From: Spirogloea muscicola
Lineage: Eukaryota; Streptophyta; Zygnematophyceae; Spirogloeales; Spirogloeaceae
Reading direction: 5' to 3'
Length of the DNA: 16,846 nt
Assembly (NCBI GenBank): GCA_009602725.1
Contig: WELB01000007.1
Span: 1,052,479 to 1,069,324, forward strand
Shown: positions 1 through 7,550 of the stretch, piece by piece
Numbering within the stretch: position 1 is the first letter of the stretch
How the letters are laid out: each line of letters opens with the position of its first letter
Notes under the pieces: generated by a model
Databases searched by the model: none
The model's input: the letters and a program-made list of their open reading frames with translations, nothing else
What the model was told of the DNA's origin: nothing
Made by a program: the position numbers and the translations under genes

Positions 1-6
1 GGCAGC

Positions 7-8
<2 letters not shown>

Positions 9-50
<42 letters not shown>
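9..50. repeat. (GCC)14 trinucleotide run
   Basis: Fourteen uninterrupted GCC units at the left edge. Such runs sit in the GC-rich 5' regions of genes elsewhere in this window (7362-7391), so this may be part of the 5' region or an Ala/Gly/Pro-coding tract of a gene extending off the left side. No reading frame could be tied to a known protein. Confidence 0.95.
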
Positions 51-53
<3 letters not shown>

Positions 54-2160
54 GGGACGGGTGCTTTGCGATCGCACCCTTCTTAGGGCTTAGGATTTAG
101 GTTAGGCCTTCCGCCGAGCCGTTTCGCCCTTGCAGCAGCCTCTGGCTTGCGCTGCGGGGTTGCTCTTCCTCCCCTCAGCTCATCTGACTTCCTACTGCTG
201 ACACGTGGGTACTAAGAGCGCCCTGTCTACCTAGTCTGTGGCTCCCCTAATGTAGACATAAACAACCTCTGTATGCACCTGGCTGACTTTTACAGCCGCC
301 CTTTATTCTATCAGCAGGCATTCTTCTTAGGGCCTCGGGGGTCTGGAAGAGAAAGAAAGGTCTCTATCAGTGTAGGCCATTGATGGGAAGAGTGTCTTTT
401 GAGCAAGGGCCTGAGTGGCCAAGCACAAAGGCAAAGCACATCGACAGGTATTTGTCACCTGCTGCTAAGCTGACCCGCTCTGTAACCACGAGTCAGCACG
501 TGGAGGACGCTAACTGATGCCCAAATGCCGGACGGCGATTAACAAGCCTATTTGCCACCAGCTCAAGCTCGACCAGCTTTCTGGTGCAAAACATGAGCCT
601 GAGCTCGCTGTAACAGGCTGACACAACGCCGCAGAGGAGGCCAAAGCAAGCCAGTACAGTGACCCTGAACCATTTCTTCGAGCCAGTACAGTATGTAAGA
701 GGACTTAAAAGTTGAAACAGGGGTAAATGTAACAAATACAATTCAAGACTTCGAGACCCCACGAGTGAAGCAGATTACCAGACAGGAAAGCCGCTGTCGT
801 GTGAGATATGCCGTGGGTGGTCCAATTGTGTCGATCTGACAAGGATGGTCACTTGGCGGTATACGTGGACATAACAGGTGGACTCACCTTTGCTCTAGTG
901 TGGATGAGTCGCAACCAGGTCACCTCCGGCTCCACGTCAGTCAGGAAAGATGCGCCCCAATCTGGCTCGGCGTCGGAGCACCATCCTATCCGCCGCCCGT
1001 GCCTTCCCCATCAACGAAATCTTTCATCAACGGCAAGCAGCCCCTATCCTGCCGCCCGAACCGCTCAAAATGAAGCCCAAAGAGAAGCCGAAAAAGCCCT
1101 AAGGCCCGCTTCAATGGGTGTGACCCACCTTGACGAGCGATGGCGGGTAAAAGGAAAGCGCGTCCACATTGACTGGTGGCTGTGAGAGGCCAGCCCACAG
1201 GAATGGACAACGTCTGAAGGAGCCGGATGGCGCAGAAAGCAAGGTACTAAGTGCTAAGACGGCAGCAAGGGGGCTCTCAGTAACCTCTAGTCAGTAGATG
1301 CAAATCGGAATAGCTAGCAGGCGGATAGACGTCGCCTGGACGGAAGCCGGAGGCTGCAGCCAAAGCGCGGCCTGCGCGTAAGTGAACCACGAAGGCAAGG
1401 GACTGCTGCAAAGGTAGGTAGTGGTAGAAATTACAGTCTCGGGCTGCACTGGCCTTTGAGAAGGTCTCAGGCTACACTGGCCTTGGGGTGCCAGTGGGTC
1501 AAACGGCCAGCCCCCATAGACCAATGTTATTCTTTGCCTAAGTGGTCTTCCCTCCTCCATCGCCTGGCGCTGCATGTCGATGCCCGTCGGCGTAGTCGGG
1601 TGGGTAGCTTGAGGCATTCTAGCGTCCCGCAAGCCAAATCGTTGCATGCTATAGGCTGCGGCTACCATTGAGTCTACAGCGCTCCCAGGCACTCAGCGAT
1701 ACACCAGCGTGCTGGTCGTGCATAAGCACAGGCTAATGGCTTCCGTGGTGGTGGTTTGGCGCCTCAGTACAGCATGTCAGATACGCATGTGCTCCCTCGG
1801 GGATATTTAGTGTCCCCCTTAGCCAGCTCATTACCCAGTTAACAGGACTTTGTAAGGCTAGAATTGGCCTCCCTTTCAATTTCATGCGCACCGCGCGCCT
1901 TCTCTCTTGCCTGACCAATGTTAAGGGGGTGCGGAGGGTCGGGGTCGAGCAGTCCTCTCGGTCCAGTCTTTTGCTCTTGCCAGAACTGCCCCCAGCGCCG
2001 CCGCTGCCGCCGCCGCATTGCCGTCGGGCGTCTTCGCTGCTGTCGAGCCACGCCGGGAAGGCGTGGGCTCACAGGAAGGGCAGCCGCGCTGCTAAAAAGC
2101 CTTATCCCGGGTGACTCCGCCGCCGGTAGCGTCAGAGAATCGGTGACACAGGGAAACAAC
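51..2160. other. Unresolved region, possible exons of an unidentified gene
   Basis: No protein here could be recognised. Several stretches look coding by composition. On the - strand: about 1525-1690 (frame containing THPTTPTGIDMQRQAM), about 1272-1406 after a TTTGCAG acceptor-like site (contains FRPGDVYPPASYSD), about 1140-1195 ending at AAG|GTGGGT (contains QPPVNVDALSFYPP), and 490-690 (a hydrophobic stretch with VLACFGLLCGVVSACYSEL). On the + strand, 950-1102 reads into a Lys/Pro-rich end (KMKPKEKPKKP then TAA). Both strands give plausible text, so strand and exon order are undecided. Positions 1884-2115 are rich in CCG/GCC and resemble a first exon or 5' region. The rest shows nothing I can name. 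Confidence 0.25.
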
Positions 2161-2374
2161 GATACATCGTGACCTTGTCTTTATGGTGCAGATGTTGAGC
2201 ATTGCCTCGATATGCTCTGACACTGTTGATTACAGTCTGGCCGTCACTTGCTTGTTGAGTAGGTCCCAGCTCTAGATCTTGCGACTAGCATTGTGGAGTG
2301 TATTTGCTCTCCTTGGACCACATTGCATGTTCCAGTAGATAGCCGGAGACTCTCTTGTGGACCGGTAAGTGGAG

Positions 2375-2492
2375 CTTGCGCTGTTGCGCTGGGCTACTGC
2401 CAACTGGTTCTTGCGCTGTTGCGCTGAAATAGTGCATATAAAACCATCTGAAAGTAGTGCATAAGGACCCGTCTGGAAATAGTGAACTAGGA
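2375..2492 (+). repeat. Short tandem repeats around a TATA-like box
   Basis: A 17-base unit (CTTGCGCTGTTGCGCTG) occurs exactly at 2375-2391 and 2410-2426. It is followed by three degenerate copies of a unit of about 21-25 bases with core GAAATAGTGCATA, at about 2424, 2447 and 2472. Repeats of this kind upstream of a TATA-like element are common in LTR or promoter regions. This may be the promoter part of the left end of the gypsy element, but no matching copy was found on its right side. Confidence 0.6.
2437..2443 (+). promoter_or_regulatory. Possible TATA box
   Basis: TATAAAA inside the tandem-repeat cluster, about 150 bases before the long foldback and about 970 bases before the reverse transcriptase remains. 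It could drive the retroelement or a foldback transcript. No transcription start evidence is available. Confidence 0.3.
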
Positions 2493-2590
2493 TCTCATCA
2501 AGGACGTACTACTGCTTGGTTAGGGGTTCATTGCATTGAGTGCCGTGTTTCTTATTCTCCACATCTTCTCTTCTGCTGGACCGGGTAGAC

Positions 2591-2904
2591 TTGACTGTTG
2601 ATGCGCACTGTAACATTGTGGCTGGTGCCAAATTGGTCGAGTGTACCCGTCGACGATCTGCAAGGGACCCAAGGCAGGCTGCGTCCAATATGGTGTATGG
2701 TCCCAATATGTCGCGGATGGTGTTGAAACCACGTCCTGTGACAACCAATACTTGGCGCGACGTGATTTCAACATCGTATGTGACATATTGGGACCATATA
2801 CCATATTGGACGCAGCCTGCCTTGGGTCCCTCGCAGATCGTCGACAGGTACACTGGACCAATTTGGCTCCAGCCACAATGTTACAGGTGTGCATCAACAA
2901 TCAA
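2591..2904. repeat. Long foldback: 145-base inverted repeat with 23-base loop
   Basis: The left arm (2591-2735) and the reverse complement of the right arm (2759-2904) align end to end, with about 13 mismatches and one single-base gap by hand count. The spacer is 2736-2758. Several mismatches are G/A, which would still pair as G:U in one RNA strand. Open frames run through both arms on both strands, but they are mirror images of the palindrome, not genes. The element could be a foldback or MITE-like transposon, part of the leader of the adjacent gypsy element, or a hairpin-RNA locus feeding a Dicer pathway. No terminal target-site duplication was found. Confidence 0.9.
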
Positions 2905-3414
2905 AGCGTTCTCCAGGTCTATTTGCTTACGTTGCATTGGACCCAGGCCGGGACGTAATCCCTGTGGATGATCGCAGAAAACCTCCATCAAACAAGCCAG
3001 GCAGACCTAGGGCTACTTTCCCAACCTTCCTGGCCTCTGTTGCACCTGCATGCTTTTATCCTCAGCCTTATGGGCCCGCACCAGGCATGGTCAGAATTAT
3101 CAGCACTGAGGAGCATTTGAGGAGCCTATCCCCGTGATTTTGAAAAGGCAACGGATACGAGCCAGGAGAAATTACGCTCTTTCATTTCTCGTTTCCAGCC
3201 AACGTAAGGCTTACAGGACAGGCGTTTGATGCTGATTCAATGTCCTGGAGGCTTAGTGTCTGCAATGCTAATCAAACCCGGAGAAAGGTCAACATCCTTA
3301 CTTCACAACCCATCCAACCAGACTCACCGACCTGGACGCAGAACTTTTCAAATTGTTTGATCCCCTTTCAGAAGACGCTGAGGAGATCTAGCAACGACAG
3401 TTGATCAGGCAGGC
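2905..3414 (+). other. Non-coding or decayed leader/gag region
   Basis: This lies between the foldback and the first recognisable reverse transcriptase sequence. A short open stretch (2889-3137, + strand) and a Ser/Gln/Thr-rich frame at about 3200-3390 may be remains of gag or protease. No CCHC knuckle and no aspartic protease DTG/DSG motif is visible, so the assignment rests only on position. Confidence 0.35.
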
Positions 3415-4312
3415 ATGCCATTCTTTGACGGAATGAAGTGGCAAATAGGTCTTGACCTGACTGCACACGAGCACACCACAAGTCAAGTTGTTGATTTATC
3501 ACTTGCCGCTTTTGCATCTTCTTCAGCTGACCTGGGTACATATACAGGTGCTCGATTTAGACAACGATTAGACAACGATAAGCCTATCTTCAGGAAAGGA
3601 TGCGTTGTCTGCAGCTTATCTAATTTCATCAATGACACATGTCAAGAGTTGTTAGCTATTGGTTTGATAGAACCAACCCACAGCTCTTTTGCAGCACCAA
3701 TCGTTTTACCTGCCAAAAAGGATGAATTTGATTACCACACAGCTAGGCGAATGTGTCATGATTACCAACTACTGAATGCCGCCACGCCTTTGGACCGTTA
3801 TCCAATGCCAATGCCCGAAGGGATCTTTGACCGTGTTGGCGCAAGTAAGATCTTCTCTGTACTTGACCTCAGGCTGCGCTTCAATCAAATTAATATTGAG
3901 CATCGTGACAAACACAAAACAGCGTTCTGGGGGTTGGACCAAGGTATCGGTGTTCAATACTAATGGGTTTAAAATCTCAGTCGGGCTTAAAAATATTCCC
4001 ATTATGTTCCAGCGAGTCATGGATGCAGTCCTGCGGGATATTTCCTTTGCTCGTTGTCACATAGATGATATACTTATTTTCAGCAAGAATCTCACAGAGA
4101 ATATAATTCATATTGCAGTGGTACTGGACATCATCCACCGAGCTGGACTTCGGTGTCACTCAGGCAAATGTCGATTTGGACTCATAGAGGTTGTTTACTT
4201 TGGTCACCAAATCTCAGACTGCGGTCTATCACCTCACGATGCCAAATTCAGGTTTTTCTTGAGATTCAAGCACCTACATGTCTTAAGCCCTTGCGCTCTT
4301 TCCTTGGCTTAG
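3415..4312 (+). pseudogene. Gypsy reverse transcriptase, frameshifted
   Basis: Family features appear in order. First, GLIEPTHSSFAAPIVLPAKK matches the usual 'GxIxPSxSPxxSPVVLxxKK' region. Then come an RMCHDYQLLNA motif (usually CVDYRxLN), YPMPMPE, and FSVLDLR (the first catalytic Asp region). KTAFWG follows, after which the frame changes near 3947. The second frame continues with FQRVMDAVL, HIDDILIFS (the YxDD box with His in place of Tyr) and the KCRFG...YFGHQIS segment. A further frame change near 4250 leads into the connection region. The coding potential is broken, so the element cannot act alone. Confidence 0.9.
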
Positions 4313-4860
4313 TCACTTATTATCAACGCTTCATTGCTAATTTTAGCTTACATGCTCGACCCCTCAATGACTTGGTGGAGAACGATAAGTTCTGGAATTG
4401 GACACCAACTCGTCAAATGGCAATTCCAGAAATTGAAGGTTGCTTTGACACAAGCTCCAGTTCTGCGGCGTCCTAATTACAATAACGACTTCTTTCTTCG
4501 CACCGATTGAAATTAAAAGGGAATGGGTGCAGTTCTTACTCAGCGAGACGATAACCAGCATCATTATGTCATTGCCTATGCTAGCCTTAGCAATACACCT
4601 GCCGAGGCTAACTATTCCGCGTATGAGGGTGAATGTTTAGCCGCTGATGGGCCGTTACCCACTTCCGTCCATATTTACATGGGGGACCTTTCAATTGATC
4701 ACAGATCATCAAGCTCTGCACTGGTTGTTGACCACTCAGAACCTAACAGGGAAATTTGGGCTCACACGCTTCAGAACTATGGATCCAAGATTGTTCATAG
4801 ACCAGGTATTCTAAATCTGGATGCTGATGCCGTCAGTCGTATGCCATTCCCTGCCACAGA
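4313..4860 (+). pseudogene. Gypsy connection and RNase H domain, broken
   Basis: RSFLGLVTYYQRFIANFS followed by RPLNDLVE is the typical segment after the gypsy polymerase domain. After a frame change near 4440 and stop codons near 4508, the RNase H part resumes: MGAVLTQRDD, then AYASLSNTPAEANYSAYEGE (the 'S+xLxxAExNYSxxExE' block). The segment ends with HRPGILNLDADAVSR, the usual 'GxxNxxADALSR' tail. The strand where the first Asp of RNase H (TDAS) would lie is damaged. Confidence 0.88.
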
Positions 4861-5099
4861 TTCTCATCGACTAGCTCACATGACCATTCAGGAGCAGCAA
4901 ATATTCTCATACCGTCTTGCTCATACTCTTACTTCATCTTTACATTGCTATCCAATTGCTTGCGCTTTGGATGTTCTCGACAGCGGTGTGTTTCCAAAGA
5001 TGTGTGGTTAGATGCACCGGTTCTTCAATATCTTCAGACTGGCATCTACCCTTCCGACTTTACAACAATGCAGAAGGATCTCATTAAACACCGAGCGCG

Positions 5100-5890
5100 T
5101 CCTTATCTACGGATTGATACACAAGTCATGCTGAACATGGCAATCGAATTGTTCCACCTCCTGCGGCGAGTACAATTGGTGCACGATGTCCATACGTCTC
5201 TCGGGCACTTCGGCATCAAACGCACAATCAGTTTGTTGGCCACTAAATACTGGTGGTCCGATCTTACACGTATGGTCATACAATTACTATCCGCATGCAA
5301 AGATTGTGATGGGATTTGCAACATCTTTTCATAGAAGTCACCTCAACTCCATCCATTGCCTATTCGGGGACTGTTTTATTAATGGAATTTGGACCTGGCT
5401 GGTCCTCTGCGCCGGGGTCCCCACAGATCTTACGTATTGATTAAGATTGAACACTTTTCTAAACGGGTAGAAGTTGTCGTTATTCCCACAAACTCTAGTG
5501 TATACATCGCCGAGGCTTTCCTGAACCAGGTACTAGGCGCTTCCGCTGAGGTGCTCACCGATCAAGGATCGGAATTTCAGGGTGATTTTCAGCTTCTTCT
5601 AAACCAAACATTGATTGATCATCGCCTTAACCTCACGCGACTATCCACTAGCAGATGGATTAGTGGGACGCATGGTACAGACTATCAAACGAGTCCTGAC
5701 CAAGTATGCTCTTCGCAAGGGCATGGAGCGGTGGGATAAGTTCTTGCCATGGCTTATAATGGGATATCGGATGTCAAAACACACTTCATTGTCAGCGTAT
5801 AGCCCGTACTTCGTTTTATATGGACGACATCCAGTAATTTCTACTAGTCTCCATGCTGTCGCAACGGAATTTGTTGATCAAAATGCCCGA
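5100..5890 (+). pseudogene. Gypsy integrase, frameshifted
   Basis: A zinc-binding HHCC-like region is visible at about 5180-5310 (H in VHTSLGHFGIKR, then CKDC). The catalytic core follows in another frame: MDLAGPL (first Asp) and VLTDQGSEFQGDF (second Asp). After a frame change near 5620 comes DYPLADGLVGRMVQTIKR, where the catalytic Glu of the D,D-35-E triad is normally found in the 'QxDGxTERxxxxL' block; here that position reads Gly. Then come WDKFLPWLIMGYR and SAYSPYFVLYGRHP, typical of gypsy integrases. The copy is inactive. Confidence 0.9.
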
Positions 5891-5892
5891 AA

Positions 5893-6446
5893 TTGTTGAT
5901 TGAAGTTTGTACTGAACGTGGCAGATTATTCAAAAGGCTTATGCCTATCACTTTGGAAAATTTAGGCATAACGCAACATCGTGACACTCAGCGTTACGCT
6001 ACTGTTCGTAGCGGTAGCTACCAACCGAAGCATCAGACAACTGCTATTAATGACTATGTCTACCTCAAGGTGAAACCTCAAGATGCACTTGATGCTTCTA
6101 CAGGTCCATTCATCTATAAAGTTGTTGGCAAAACTCATCTGGAGTCATCCGCCTGCAAGGCTCCTGTGGTATGGAAATTTCGGATCATATCCCACATGTC
6201 ACGCCTTGCCACCTTACAAACATTGACACTACAATAAAACCTATCAGGCAGTGGGTCTCTGCGCACTTATCTTGCCAACTCTGTCATCGGGAAGACCAAT
6301 CAGCAACCATGCTGTTGTGTTCTGCTTGCAATAAGGGGTGGCATATGCATTCTTTAACGCCACCACTCATAAGCATACCTTCCGCTGATTGGCTCTGTAC
6401 AGCTTGTGTGGATGGTAACCCAACTCTTCAATCTAGTCAGGACTGA
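5893..6446 (+). pseudogene. Integrase C-terminal tail with PHD-finger remnant
   Basis: After the integrase core comes a tail with QHRDTQRYATVRSGSY and DYVYLK, matching the family's C-terminal beta-barrel (GPY/F-like) region. A frame change near 6180 then leads into HVTPCHLTNIDTTI and a Cys-rich module. That module has CQLC, CSAC, GWH and CTAC in the spacing of a C4HC3 PHD finger, plus the SLTPPL and DWLC segments typical of PHD folds. The Cys expected three residues after the His is Ser here, so one zinc ligand is lost. PHD fingers read histone tails and could have guided integration in the intact parent. The stop codon at 6444-6446 is six bases before the G-tract. Confidence 0.8.
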
Positions 6447-6451
6447 CATTT

Positions 6452-6460
6452 GGGGGGGGG
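6452..6460 (+). other. G-tract, probable polypurine tract
   Basis: Nine consecutive G residues lie just after the end of the retroelement's last reading frame. This is where the plus-strand priming polypurine tract sits, directly before a 3' LTR. Sequence from 6461 onward would then be LTR, but no second copy of it was found to prove this. Confidence 0.5.
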
Positions 6461-7361
6461 TCATTTGCAATCATCCATCACGAGCTCGGATTCTCCTATC
6501 ATATTTTTAATAGGCTATCTTCTCAGTCATGTTTTTATCTGCAACCGTAGAGATACCTAAATTTCTCGCATACCATTGTTATTCACAATGTGTGCGATGC
6601 CTACCACGTCGCCTCCAACATTTCACCTGAAATCGTAACTAATCTGTTCTAATGACGTTATCTTGCTCGCTCGCACAAGTCTTCCGCATGCGCCTGGCCG
6701 TATCGCTTCAACGCTTTCTTCCCCACGCCGTCCACACGCGAGCAGGCCGTGCTATGGCCGCCGCCTCCGGGTCTCGGCGGAGTGCCTCCTTCCCTGCAGC
6801 GAGCTCAGACCTGATGTTGCTCACTCGTGGGTACTGAGCTTCCCTCTGCATTGTCTGTGTTCTGCAGTGATTTGTAGTGTAGTCCTTTTTCCGGCTCCTC
6901 TTTCATTGGCTTTGGATATTGTCCATTCTGTTTTGGGCTGGCTTTGCCAGCCCCTCTTCTCTATGGGCGCGCACTTCTTCTATCTGGCACTCGACGTTGT
7001 ATGGCACAAGACCGCTCCGCTGCATGTTGGTCGGGGGGCACGGCCTCGTGCCACGCGGACGGTAAGGTGACCGCCGCTGCTGCCCGGAGGCCCTCCAAGC
7101 AGTGACCAATCAGGGCCGGCCCGTGACGTGGTGGTGGGCTGTGTCTTTTCTGTTGTGGGCGTTCGTTTGGCCTCCGCCGTATTTCACCCACCGCTGGCCT
7201 TTGACTGCCCTTGCCCCCTTTGGAAGTGCCACTCCTCTAAGTGGGGCAGACAGCCGCTTCTCCGTCGTTACGAGTCGCCGTCTGGGCGTCGCGGATAGCC
7301 ACTCCCTCCCCCCGCCTTCGGCGCCGCCAGTCACGCCGCCAATTCCGGATCCTGCGAGCTC
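6461..7361. other. Possible 3' LTR remnant and upstream region of the PDI gene
   Basis: There is no credible gene. Positions 6461-6660 are AT-rich and include an imperfect hairpin (about 6567-6596). From about 6665 the base composition turns GC-rich. Short open frames overlap on both strands without recognisable motifs. The boundary near 6660 probably marks the change from retroelement to gene-flanking DNA. The last few hundred bases presumably hold the promoter of the disulfide isomerase gene; no clear TATA box was seen. Confidence 0.4.

Positions 7362-7391
<30 letters not shown>
7362..7391 (+). repeat. (CCG)10 run in the 5' region of the PDI gene
   Basis: Ten uninterrupted CCG units lie 160 bases upstream of the PDI start codon, probably in the 5' UTR or core promoter. 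A similar run lies at 9-50. Confidence 0.95.
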
Positions 7392-7392
<1 letters not shown>

Positions 7393-7550
7393 TGGACGCG
7401 GCTTCGCCGTTCTCAGGCCAAGGCGCTCGACTTGGAGCGCATCAGCTCGCGGAGCCGTTGGCCGCTGCGTGCGGGTTAGCCGACGGTGCGTCGTGCGCGG
7501 TCTCAGCCCCGGAGGCGTCGACCGCTGGTGGTACGGGCGCGACGTCAGAC

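Larger units (their letters stand above)
3415..6460 (+). mobile_element. Degenerate Ty3/gypsy LTR retrotransposon (pol remains)
   Basis: The order reverse transcriptase, RNase H, zinc-binding region, integrase identifies the Ty3/gypsy class. The copy is dead: recognisable protein sequence switches among all three forward frames at least seven times (near 3947, 4250, 4440, 4950, 5620, 5890 and 6180), and stop codons fall inside the RNase H region. It ends with a PHD-finger remnant and a nine-G tract at 6452-6460, where a polypurine tract should precede the 3' LTR. No pair of matching LTRs was found. The left boundary is therefore open and may include the repeats and foldback from 2375 on. Confidence 0.9.

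Noticed and set aside
83-106. TTAGGG/TTTAGG-like run resembling plant-type telomere repeat
   Set aside because: Only about three imperfect units, inside normal gene-bearing sequence; too short and degenerate to call a telomeric tract.
2509-2971. Four overlapping open frames on both strands at the foldback
   Set aside because: They are mirror translations of the inverted repeat arms and have no protein similarity.
6567-6596. Imperfect hairpin (CGCATACCATTGT ... ACAATGTGTGCG)
   Set aside because: The stem is short and bulged in AT-rich DNA; it could easily occur by chance.
6461-6660. 3' LTR of the gypsy element
   Set aside because: The position after the G-tract is right, but no matching 5' copy and no TG...CA ends could be found, so it is mentioned only as possible.
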